Source: Pseudomonadota bacterium (GTDB lineage Bacteria; Myxococcota_A; UBA796; GCA-2862545). From it: a DNA stretch of 64,000 bases. The notes beneath the pieces are model-generated. The model saw only the letters and a program-made list of their open reading frames with translations, had not been told where the DNA came from and did no database searches. Each line of letters opens with the position of its first letter. Position 1 is the first letter of the stretch. The stretch lies in NCBI GenBank assembly GCA_947505245.1, contig CANNIZ010000003.1, positions 114,024-178,023 on the forward strand, read 5' to 3'. Positions 42,150-50,337 of this stretch are shown piece by piece. The position numbers were made by a program, and so were the translations under genes.

Positions 42150-44515
42150 CGATCCGGTTCGACGACGAGGCCCGAACGCTACGCCTCTCGGTGCTCGACC
42201 TCGTCGAGATCGGTGCGGATGGCGGTCATCTGCGCCTGGACGCCCCCGTAGGCTCCGCGTATCGAATGCAGGTGGGCCAGCAGGTCCACGCGGACTGGCA
42301 GGAGGAGCGCGCGGGACAGGAGACGTTTCGCGCCGAAGTGACCGTGCGCGCGCAGGTCGCGTGCGGCGACTGGACCGTGACGGTTCACGGCCGCCTCGAC
42401 GGACTCACGACCGAACACGATCACACCGTCGTCGAAGAGGTGAAGTCGACCGTCCTCGGCGGCGACGCCCTGTACAAGACGATGATCGGCGACTGGCGCA
42501 GCTACGCGGCCCAAGCCGAATTGTACGTGTGGCTGCTCGCTCAGGCCGGCTACCCGTCACCCACCGCGCGCCTCGTCCTGGTGAGCGTATTGGACGGTGC
42601 GCGACATGGGCTCGGGGTTCCCGCCGAGATCGGCCGCGTCGGCGCGTGGGTGTTGCAGCAGGTGGACCGGCTCTGCCGCGACCGCGAACGCCGCATCGCG
42701 TGGCTGACCGAACGCACCCAGAACACCGTACCGTGGCCGTTCCCCGGCGTGCGCGCGGGGCAGGACGTGCTGGGACGCGAGCTCGTCGAGGCGCTCGACG
42801 CGCTCGTTGCAACGCTCGTACAGGCGCCGACGGGCTGGGGAAAGACCGCGGTGGTGCTCGACGCGGTGCTGAAGCACGCGTTCGCTCACAAGAAGCAGGT
42901 GTTCTGGGCGACCGCGCGGACCACCCAACAGCGCGTCGTCATCGAGGCGGCAGAGCGCCTTCGGGCGGCGGGGCTGCCGCTTCGCGTGACCGTGCTCGGG
43001 CGGAAAGAGCGCCTGTGCCTGAACGATCGAGTCGCCTGCCGGCCCGAGACGTGCAAGTTCGCCGCGAGCTATTGGGACCGTTACCACGACGCTGACGCCG
43101 GCTGGAGCGTAGGAGATCGCGGGATCTCCGACGTCCCCGGGCTGCGCGCGGCCGGCACCGAATGGACGTTGTGCCCCCACGCGCTCGGCGTGGATGCGGC
43201 GCTGCGCTCGGACCTGGTGATCGGCGACTACAACTACGCATTTGACCCCGATGTGAAGCTCCGCAGGCTGTTCGGCGACGAGGCCTCCCGCTTCGTCGTG
43301 GTGGTCGACGAGGCGCACCAGCTGGTGGACCGCGCGCGCGGCTGGTGGTCTCCCTCGGTCACGAACGCGGCCGTGGAGGCGGCGCTGACGCACGCGAGCA
43401 CCCTCGCGGACGGCGACGGCTTCGTGGAGTGGGTCCAGGACGTGCGCATGCGTCTGATCGAGGCCATCGGGCTGTGTGAGGGGCCGTGGATCAACGGGGA
43501 GGCCCTGGCCGAGCCGTCCGCGCGGCTGTGGATCGAGCTCGCGGACCGCGCCGACGACCTCGGCTTCGAGTACGTCGCGCGCTACGGCGTTCCCGGCGAC
43601 GATGACGCGTGGGTGACGCTCACCCGCGCCGTACGCGCGCTCGCGATGGGCCTCGCCGACAAGCTGGAAGGCGTCGTCACGCTCGCGTGCTCCCGCCCGG
43701 AGTCCGCGTGCCTTCGCCGCCTGTGCCTCGACCCCAGCGCCATGCTCGGCCCCGAATTCACCCGTTTGGGCGGGCTCGTGTTGTCGAGCGCCACGCTCGA
43801 GCCGGCGTCGTTCTACCGCGACGTGCTCGGCGTCCCCGAGTCCGCGCGCGTGCTCGCCGGCGACGACCCCGAACGCAGGCCGAAGGTCGTCGTCGTGCCG
43901 CGCGTCAGCACGGCCTTCAAGGACCGCGTCGCACAGGCCGAGCCGACCGCGAAGGTGCTCTCGGCCTGCCTCGCCGCGATCCCCGGCAACGCGGCGGTGT
44001 ACTTCCCGTCGTTCGCGATGCAGGACGATCTCGTGCCGCGCATCGATCTGGGCGGCCGGGTGCCGATCGTGCAGACGCGCGCGATGTCCGAGGACGACCG
44101 CGATCGCGCGCTGACGCTGCTGTCGACCGGGGTTCCGTCTGCGCTGTTCGCCGTGCTCGGCGGGATCTTCGCCGAGGGCATCGATCTGCCGCCGGGCGCG
44201 CTGCAAGGTGTGTTGATCTGCGGGCCGGGGCTGCCTCCGATCGGTCTCGAGCGCGATCTTCTCCGCGCGCACTTCGAGGAGCGCCACGGCGAGGGATTCC
44301 GGTATGCCTCGCTCGTCCCTGGACTCACGCGCGTCGTCCAGGCCGCCGGACGGCTGCATCGGCGACCGGAGGACCGCGGCGTGATCGTGTTGCTCGATCG
44401 CCGGTTCCGCTGGCGCGACATCCAGGCGCTGCTCCCTTCGGCGTGGGATCTCGAGGTTCCCGATGAGCCGGCTGCCGCGATACGTTCCTATTTCATGACG
44501 ACCGTGCCTCCATGA
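42146..44515 (+). CDS. PD-(D/E)XK nuclease - XPD/DinG-type Fe-S helicase fusion
   Basis: 789 residues from TTG 42146. The N-terminal ~150 contain a Cas4-like PD-(D/E)XK core: HGRLDGLTTEHDHTVVEEVKST (Asp, then E-x-K) followed by QAELYVWLL. The helicase part has Walker A APTGWGKTA (~residue 226), four cysteines LCLNDRVACRPETCK...TLCPHAL positioned for a 4Fe-4S cluster, VVDEAHQLVDRA (DEAH), LSSATLEP (motif III), and VVQAAGRLHRRPEDRG (motif VI). The gene is probably a structure-specific 5'-3' DNA helicase/nuclease. It overlaps the membrane-protein gene (TTGA) and the patatin gene (ATGA). Confidence 0.87.
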   Translation: MTIRFDDEARTLRLSVLDLVEIGADGGHLRLDAPVGSAYRMQVGQQVHADWQEERAGQETFRAEVTVRAQVACGDWTVTVHGRLDGLTTEHDHTVVEEVKSTVLGGDALYKTMIGDWRSYAAQAELYVWLLAQAGYPSPTARLVLVSVLDGARHGLGVPAEIGRVGAWVLQQVDRLCRDRERRIAWLTERTQNTVPWPFPGVRAGQDVLGRELVEALDALVATLVQAPTGWGKTAVVLDAVLKHAFAHKKQVFWATARTTQQRVVIEAAERLRAAGLPLRVTVLGRKERLCLNDRVACRPETCKFAASYWDRYHDADAGWSVGDRGISDVPGLRAAGTEWTLCPHALGVDAALRSDLVIGDYNYAFDPDVKLRRLFGDEASRFVVVVDEAHQLVDRARGWWSPSVTNAAVEAALTHASTLADGDGFVEWVQDVRMRLIEAIGLCEGPWINGEALAEPSARLWIELADRADDLGFEYVARYGVPGDDDAWVTLTRAVRALAMGLADKLEGVVTLACSRPESACLRRLCLDPSAMLGPEFTRLGGLVLSSATLEPASFYRDVLGVPESARVLAGDDPERRPKVVVVPRVSTAFKDRVAQAEPTAKVLSACLAAIPGNAAVYFPSFAMQDDLVPRIDLGGRVPIVQTRAMSEDDRDRALTLLSTGVPSALFAVLGGIFAEGIDLPPGALQGVLICGPGLPPIGLERDLLRAHFEERHGEGFRYASLVPGLTRVVQAAGRLHRRPEDRGVIVLLDRRFRWRDIQALLPSAWDLEVPDEPAAAIRSYFMTTVPP

Positions 44516-45951
44516 TCCCCGCGTCCGACTCGTACGACGCCCGCCTCGTCGAGCGAAGGCGCCCGTTTGACCGCATGGAGTCGCGCATCGTGCGGCTGCA
44601 CCTCGAGAAGCCGAGCGCTGAGACCGATCAGGTCGTGGACGCGCTGCGGTACGTGGTGAGCTTCGCGCGCCTGACGACGGTGAAGAACGCGTCGGAACGG
44701 GACGTTGACGTACACGGCGTGCTCGGGTTGCACGCCCAGCAGGTGAGCGATTTGCTCGCGCCGCGGCTCGACGGCGCCACCTCGCTGTGGGAGGCCGTGC
44801 GCGTCCTGCCCGACCTCGTCGAGCGCACCTTGCGTGTTCGCAAGAGCGTGCTGGACCACCTGCCGGTGGACCGCGAGGCCCTCGAGTCCGAGGTCACGAC
44901 GCGCCTGCTCGCGGTGGTGAGCGGCGGCGGCGGCGGCGCCGGCTACGCCTACCCGGGCTGCTATGAGGAGCTCGAGCGCAACGGCCTCGTGCCGAACCTG
45001 ATGGTCGGGACGTCGATCGGCGGCCTGATGTCGATGTTCCGCGCGCGCCGCAAGCGATTCGACCCGGTGCCGATGGTGCAGGCGGGCCGCAGCCTGTCAT
45101 GGTCGAACGTGTTCCGCGTGCTGGAGAGCGAGAGCCGCTACGGCCTGCCCGCCACGCTGCGGCTGTACCTGCGCACCGCGATCGGCAACCTGTTCCGCCA
45201 CTCGGACGGGCGTCCGGTGAGGATCTCCGAGATGGAGATCCCGCTGTACATCATGGCGACCGGCATCACGGTCGACGCGCTAAAACACGACCTCCACTGG
45301 TACGAGCACCTGCTCGACTCGGACGTGAAGCGCACCCTGCGCGGCTCGATCTCCGGCGTCGCGAAGACCGCCGCGCTGCTGCGCGAGTTCCTCGCCCGCC
45401 CCGACGCGCTGGTGGAGATGGCGATCGGCCGCGCGCCCGGCACCGAGCAGTTCGACGTGTTGGACGCTGCAGGGTTTTCCGCGGCGATCCCGGGCGTCAT
45501 CCATTACGACGTGCTGCGCGACGACGCGCACATGAAGCGCGTGCTCGACGAATTGTACGCCAGCTACGGCATCACGCGGCTCGGGGAAGGCGGCATGGTG
45601 GCGAACGTGCCCGCCCGCGTCGCGTGGGAGACGATCACCTCGGGCAAATTCGGTCGCCGAAACAGCTTCGTGCTGGCGCTCGACTGCTTCGCGCCCAACC
45701 CGCGCATGATCGCGTGGGTGCCGTTCACGCAGATGGTGCGCAGCGCGAACGTGGACGCGAACCGCGCGTTCGCGGACCTCTACCTGCCGCTGAGCCGCAC
45801 GCTTTCGCCGCTGAACCTCGTGCCGCCGATCCGCGACTTCCTCCAGGCGATGCGCTGGGGCAAGGAAGAGATGAAGCCGCACATGCCGTACATCACGACG
45901 ATGATGCGGCCGATTCCCGTGCTTCACGAGCCTGTGGTCGGTACCCTCTGA
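44512..45951 (+). CDS. Patatin-like phospholipase family protein
   Basis: 479 residues. A helical N-terminal ~130 precedes the patatin fold: VVSGGGGGAGYAYPG (oxyanion loop) and MVGTSIGGLMSMF with the GxSxG nucleophile. The usual catalytic DGG/DGA motif appears as LGEGGMVANVP, Glu for Asp, so activity is uncertain. No signal peptide. ATGA overlap with the helicase gene stop. Predicted lipid acyl hydrolase acting at the inner membrane. Confidence 0.82.
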   Translation: MIPASDSYDARLVERRRPFDRMESRIVRLHLEKPSAETDQVVDALRYVVSFARLTTVKNASERDVDVHGVLGLHAQQVSDLLAPRLDGATSLWEAVRVLPDLVERTLRVRKSVLDHLPVDREALESEVTTRLLAVVSGGGGGAGYAYPGCYEELERNGLVPNLMVGTSIGGLMSMFRARRKRFDPVPMVQAGRSLSWSNVFRVLESESRYGLPATLRLYLRTAIGNLFRHSDGRPVRISEMEIPLYIMATGITVDALKHDLHWYEHLLDSDVKRTLRGSISGVAKTAALLREFLARPDALVEMAIGRAPGTEQFDVLDAAGFSAAIPGVIHYDVLRDDAHMKRVLDELYASYGITRLGEGGMVANVPARVAWETITSGKFGRRNSFVLALDCFAPNPRMIAWVPFTQMVRSANVDANRAFADLYLPLSRTLSPLNLVPPIRDFLQAMRWGKEEMKPHMPYITTMMRPIPVLHEPVVGTL

Positions 45952-45974
45952 CGACACGGCTCCGTTGCGGGTCT

Positions 45975-46004
45975 GGCATTTCCAGTCTAAGGTGTGGAAA
46001 TGCC
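45975..46004. promoter_or_regulatory. Perfect inverted repeat over the AAA/DUF4143 start
   Basis: GGCATTTCCA - 10 bases - TGGAAATGCC, ten base pairs without mismatch, with the right arm covering the ATG at 46000. It could be an operator for an autoregulator or an RNA hairpin hiding the start codon. The left arm follows the patatin stop by 23 bases, and no T-run follows. Confidence 0.6.
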
Positions 46005-47232
46005 AAAACACACCGCTAACGCCTGGGTACCGCGCACGATCGAGGCGGCCCTAAGCGCTCCTCCGCCCGCGCTTCAGTTGTTTCCGGTGTGGCTGCTCCT
46101 CGGCCCGCGTCAGGTGGGAAAGACCTCGGTCCTGGTGCGTTGCGCGGGCTCCGATCGTCAGTACGTGAACCTCGACGATCTCGCCGTGCGGGCCCGAGCG
46201 AACGCCGACCCCGCGCTGTTCGCGCGGGACCTTCGCCCTCCTTTGCTGATCGACGAGATCCAGTACGCCCCCGCACTGTTGTCCGCCGTGAAGGTCCTCG
46301 CGGACGCGAAGCCGGGACCTGGGGCCGTGTGGATCACGGGCTCACAGAGCTTCGAGGTGATGCGGGGGGTGCAGGAGACGCTGGCCGGTCGGGTCGCGCT
46401 GCTCGAGCTGCAGGGCCTCGCAGACGAGGAACGCCAACCGCGACCCGCCACGCCCGACGACGTGTTCGCCAGCGTCCTGCGCAGCCGCTTCCCCGCGCTT
46501 CACCGCGTTGATGACGTCGACGCGCGCGAGTTGTACCTCGACGGGTACGTTCGCACCTACCTCGAGCGTGACGTGCGCGAGCTGCTCGGGGTCCAGAAGC
46601 GCAGGGAGTTCGAGCGGTTCGTGCGGCTGTGCGCGCTCCGCACCGGGCAGCTCGTGAACTACGACGATCTCGGGCGCGATGCGGGGGTCTCGGCCACCAC
46701 CGCGAAGGAGTGGCTCGCGGTGCTCGCCGACAGCTTCCTCGTCATGCTCGTGCCCCCGTGGCACGCCAACGCGTCGAAGCGGCTCGTGAAGTCGCACAAG
46801 CTCTACTTCCTGGACGCGGGGCTGGCGGCGTGGCTGTCGGGGTGGCGCACCCTCGACCAGGTTCGCTACGGACCGCAGGCGGGCGCCCTCCTCGAGACCC
46901 ATGTGCTCGCGCAGATCGTCGCGGCGCTCCGCCACCGCGCGCGTGAGGCGCGGGTGCACTTCTGGCGGGACCGCGACGGCCGCGAGGTCGACTTTCTCGT
47001 CGAGACACGCAGCGGCACGCTTCCTATCGAAGTGAAGGTCGGCACACCGTCGGGTTTGGCACCACTGGCGCGAATCCGCGAGCCCTCATGGAGAGACGGC
47101 CTCGTCGTTTCGCTGTTGCAGCGTCCAGGCGAGACGGCAGCGTGCACGGCCGACTGGACCGCGATCTCGCTCGCAGACCTGCCTTATTGGCTGCTCGGCA
47201 CGACCGCTTCGACCGAGGGCAACGGAGCGTAG
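46000..47232 (+). CDS. AAA ATPase with DUF4143 (AAA_14) domain
   Basis: 410 residues. N-terminal AAA_14 domain: LLLGPRQVGKTSVLVR (Walker A), RPPLLIDEIQYAPALL (Walker B), WITGSQSFEVM (sensor 1). C-terminal DUF4143 with RTYLERDVRELLGVQKRREF, LYFLDAGLAAWLSGW and a restriction-like HFWRDRDGREVDFLVETRSGTLPIEVK, matching D-x-E-V-D/E-x-K nuclease-like residues. ATG 46000 is likely, since GTG 45994 adds only two residues. Function of the family is poorly known; often standalone. The 3' end overlaps the convergent gene by 49 bases. Confidence 0.9.
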   Translation: MPKHTANAWVPRTIEAALSAPPPALQLFPVWLLLGPRQVGKTSVLVRCAGSDRQYVNLDDLAVRARANADPALFARDLRPPLLIDEIQYAPALLSAVKVLADAKPGPGAVWITGSQSFEVMRGVQETLAGRVALLELQGLADEERQPRPATPDDVFASVLRSRFPALHRVDDVDARELYLDGYVRTYLERDVRELLGVQKRREFERFVRLCALRTGQLVNYDDLGRDAGVSATTAKEWLAVLADSFLVMLVPPWHANASKRLVKSHKLYFLDAGLAAWLSGWRTLDQVRYGPQAGALLETHVLAQIVAALRHRAREARVHFWRDRDGREVDFLVETRSGTLPIEVKVGTPSGLAPLARIREPSWRDGLVVSLLQRPGETAACTADWTAISLADLPYWLLGTTASTEGNGA

Positions 47233-47891
47233 GCCGCACACGTCGCCACCATCGCCGCCGCCGTCGCGTTCGGCGTCAGCTCGATGGCGTCGCCCTTCAC
47301 GGTGACCGTGTCGAACGCGTCGAGCATGGGCCCGAGCGTGGGCGTCTTCGCGCGCTCGTTGGCGAGGCTCTGGTTGAACTCCGCGGCCTTCTGGCCCGCC
47401 AGGTACGGGGCGACGTCCCACGAGGAGAACACGGCCTCCTGGAAGGTCGCGTCGGTGAACCAGCCGTGGTCCATCGTGAAGCCGCCCTTGCCGTGAACGT
47501 TCACCCATTGCCCCGGCTCGAGCGGGACGGACAGGTCCATGGTCAGCGTGTCTGCTGCGACCTGGACGACGAACACCGACGCCCCGGGAGGGCCGCCGTC
47601 CTGGGCGAGCGCGGTGAGCTCGGGGCCCGTGACGCGCGCGGGACGAACCGCGATCAGGTCCTCACACACTCGCTTGCGGGCCGCCTCGGCGAGGACTGGA
47701 TCGGCCGGCGGCATGACGACGGCGAGCGGGTGATCGTCCGTCACCGCCTCCATCACCCAGCCGGGGATGAGCGCGACGATGACAGCGCCGCCGCCACAAC
47801 ACGCGACGATAGATGCGACGAAGATGCCGACCGTGCCGAGCGTCCCGAACACCCCGAACAGCGCGCAACCTGCTTGCTTTGAATTCGCCAT
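47184..47891 (-). CDS. Single-pass membrane protein, unknown
   Basis: 235 residues. A strongly hydrophobic N-terminal helix (ALFGVFGTLGTVGIFVASIV) with paired Cys (ACCGGG) may be an anchor or uncleaved signal. The outer part is beta-rich (GASVFVVQVAADTLTMDLSV, GQWVNVHGKGGFTMDHGW) with little similarity to known folds. GGGGAG precedes ATG 47891. Downstream of the kinase-FGE fusion gene by 40 bases; cotranscription is uncertain. Confidence 0.68.
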   Translation of the reverse strand: MANSKQAGCALFGVFGTLGTVGIFVASIVACCGGGAVIVALIPGWVMEAVTDDHPLAVVMPPADPVLAEAARKRVCEDLIAVRPARVTGPELTALAQDGGPPGASVFVVQVAADTLTMDLSVPLEPGQWVNVHGKGGFTMDHGWFTDATFQEAVFSSWDVAPYLAGQKAAEFNQSLANERAKTPTLGPMLDAFDTVTVKGDAIELTPNATAAAMVATCAAYAPLPSVEAVVPSSQ

Positions 47892-47930
47892 CGGTGCTCC
47901 CCAGTGCATCATAGCCCTGCGCAGGTCGCA

Positions 47931-50318
47931 TCAAAGCGCGCGCACCAACCGGAAGCCCGTGTAGACCGAGCCGCCAGCGGGCACGGACCACCGGCGGTCG
48001 CAGCAACGGGCCGCGCGCGCGGACGCGACGTGGTTCCCACCCCGGCGGGCACGCGAGGCGCCTTCCCCATCGCACCAGTCTTCGACATTGCCGCCCAGCC
48101 CGCGCACGCCAAACACGCTGACGTCGACGGGGAATGTGTCCACGACCGCTGGCATGCCCGCGTTGCCGCTGTCGCGCATGCTGCACCACGACGGATCGAG
48201 GAAGTCGCCCCACGGGAAGAACCTGCCGTCGACACCGCGCGCCGCCTTCTCCCACTCGCGCTCCCTCGGCAGGCGCCACGGGAGGCCGCTACGTCGTGCA
48301 AGCCACGCTGCATAGGCGGTCGCCGCGAACCAGTCGACGAGGAAGACGGGCCAGTCGGGCCTCCACACGTCGCCGTCGGCGTCTTCGATGAGCACGAAGC
48401 CACCGCGCTGATCACGACCGTACAACGGCACCCCATGCCCGCTGCCGCGCATCAGGGGTTGGTAGCCGAGGGCTTCCGCCTCGCGGCCGGTGACCACGAG
48501 GTCGTCCAGGAACGCGATGAAGTCGCGGTTCGTGACGGGGAAGCGCTTCATCGCGAAGTCGGAGACGAACGGACGGGAGCGGGGCGGGCAGTCCACCGCC
48601 TCGGGGTCGCCACCACACAGGAAAGGACCCGCCGGGACGAAACAGTCGTCGGCCTCGAGGTCCGCAGCCAACGGCATCCGCACCGTCCCGTCCCAGCGGT
48701 CGCCGCGGCCGATGTTGACCGGGTAGCGCACCTCGGCGCGGCCAGGGTGCCGCAGGACGCACACGTAGCTGCCCATCGGGAGGGCAACGTCGCGCAGCGG
48801 CGTGCGGCCGAGGTGACGCACAGGCACGGCGACGAGCCTTCGGTTCTGAACCTCGTAGCGGAGCAGCGCCACCTCCGCGTCGTCAGGATCGGACGCGAGC
48901 GACATCGCGCCGACGCCCTGCAGGTAGGCGGCGACCCGAACGCGGCCGAGGTGACCTTCGGGCAGCGCGTCGGCGTGTACGACGAGCCGGGCTTCGGCTT
49001 GAGCCACAGCTCGCTGGTCGCGTCCGGCCTCGGCGGCCTCGTGGCGCGCGAGCTCCCAGGCGACGATGCTCGCGTGAGCCTCGACGAGGTCCGGCGCGTG
49101 CGACAGGGCTCCCTGCAGGTGCCCTTCGCGGCGGAACTCCAGCGCGGTGGCAGCGCGCTCGAGCTGCTCGGCTTCGTCCAAGAGGCCCCACGCCGCGGCC
49201 TTCTCATGCTCGGGGGCCCAGATCGGGACGGTGGCCAGTAACGCAACACCGTCGGCGCGCAGCGCGATCGCTCGTTCCTTGAGCGAGGCTGCCTCGGATG
49301 CAAGCGCGTCCGCCTCGGCCACCACCCGCAACGCGCGGTCGCGCTTTTGCGCTCCGTCGAGCCAGGACCGAGCGACCGCCGCGACCGCAACCCCGTCCAC
49401 GGGCCTTTCCGCGGGGTCGCGCGCCATGCACCGCTCGCACAACGCGATCAGGTCGTCCGGCAGCGCGGCTCCGGACGCCTCGAGGTCCGCAGTGATCTCG
49501 TCGGAGAACGTGTCGGCTGCGCGAATGTCGCGATCGGGGGGACCCGGCGGACCCGACAGGACCTGCCTGAGTACGGCCCGCGCGTCGCCCTGGTAAGGCG
49601 GGCGGCCCGAGAGCACCTCGTACAGGATGGCGCCGAGCGCGTAGACGTCGGAGCGGGCGTCGACCTTGTCGATGTCGCCGCGCGCCTGCTCGGGCGGCAT
49701 GTAGGCGGCGGTGCCGAGGACGCGGCCCATGCGCGTGCGCAACGCGTCGTCCGCCGAGCGACCCGTCGCGACGTCTGGCCCAAGATCGTCGAGCGCATGA
49801 TCGGGCCGGCCCACGACCTTGGCGAGCCCCCAGTCGAGCACGAGCACCTCGCCGTGGCTGCCGATCATCACGTTGTCGGGCTTCAGATCGCGATGCACGA
49901 CGCCCCGCGTGTGCGCGTACCCTACCGCGTCGCAGACCTTGACGAAGGCCTCGCACAGGTGCCGCAGCACGGCCTCGTCGATGCCGTCGTCATGTCTGCG
50001 GCGGATCTCCTGCGCGTACGTGCGCCCGCGCACCTCCATCATCGTGAACCACGCGCGCCCGTCGTCGAGCTGCCCCCCGTCGTACACCGGCGGGATGTTC
50101 GGGTGCTGAAGCTGGGCGCCAACCTGCGCCTCTTCGAGGAATCGCGCGAGCACGCTGGCCTTCCCCACCAGATCGGCGCGGATCACCTTGTACGCACAGG
50201 TGCGCCCGAGCTCGCGATCGCGCACCCGACGCACCTCACCCATGCCGCCCGCCCCTAGCGGTCCGAGGTCCTCGTACCGCGAAGGGACGCCAGAGGTCGG
50301 CGCATTCGACCGGTTCAT
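47931..50318 (-). CDS. Ser/Thr kinase fused to FGE/SUMF1-like domain
   Basis: 795 residues. Intact kinase domain (1-300): GAGGMGEVRRV, CAYKVIR, VVHRDLKPDNVM, VLDWGLAK (DWG instead of DFG), YMPPEQAR, and SDVYALGAILYEV. A helical middle (~310-480) follows. The C-terminal ~230 residues form an FGE-sulfatase-type domain: FLCGGDPEA, FAMKRFPVTNRDF, WPVFLVDWFAATAYAAW, WRLPREREWEKAARG, GGNVEDWC, RRGGNHVASARAARCC and GSVYTGFRLVR. Such fusions are known in Myxococcota and Planctomycetes. GGGAG precedes ATG 50318. No membrane helix seen; the FGE part probably senses rather than modifies. Confidence 0.9.
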   Translation of the reverse strand: MNRSNAPTSGVPSRYEDLGPLGAGGMGEVRRVRDRELGRTCAYKVIRADLVGKASVLARFLEEAQVGAQLQHPNIPPVYDGGQLDDGRAWFTMMEVRGRTYAQEIRRRHDDGIDEAVLRHLCEAFVKVCDAVGYAHTRGVVHRDLKPDNVMIGSHGEVLVLDWGLAKVVGRPDHALDDLGPDVATGRSADDALRTRMGRVLGTAAYMPPEQARGDIDKVDARSDVYALGAILYEVLSGRPPYQGDARAVLRQVLSGPPGPPDRDIRAADTFSDEITADLEASGAALPDDLIALCERCMARDPAERPVDGVAVAAVARSWLDGAQKRDRALRVVAEADALASEAASLKERAIALRADGVALLATVPIWAPEHEKAAAWGLLDEAEQLERAATALEFRREGHLQGALSHAPDLVEAHASIVAWELARHEAAEAGRDQRAVAQAEARLVVHADALPEGHLGRVRVAAYLQGVGAMSLASDPDDAEVALLRYEVQNRRLVAVPVRHLGRTPLRDVALPMGSYVCVLRHPGRAEVRYPVNIGRGDRWDGTVRMPLAADLEADDCFVPAGPFLCGGDPEAVDCPPRSRPFVSDFAMKRFPVTNRDFIAFLDDLVVTGREAEALGYQPLMRGSGHGVPLYGRDQRGGFVLIEDADGDVWRPDWPVFLVDWFAATAYAAWLARRSGLPWRLPREREWEKAARGVDGRFFPWGDFLDPSWCSMRDSGNAGMPAVVDTFPVDVSVFGVRGLGGNVEDWCDGEGASRARRGGNHVASARAARCCDRRWSVPAGGSVYTGFRLVRAL

Positions 50319-50337
50319 CGCCACTCCCGCCGCGATA

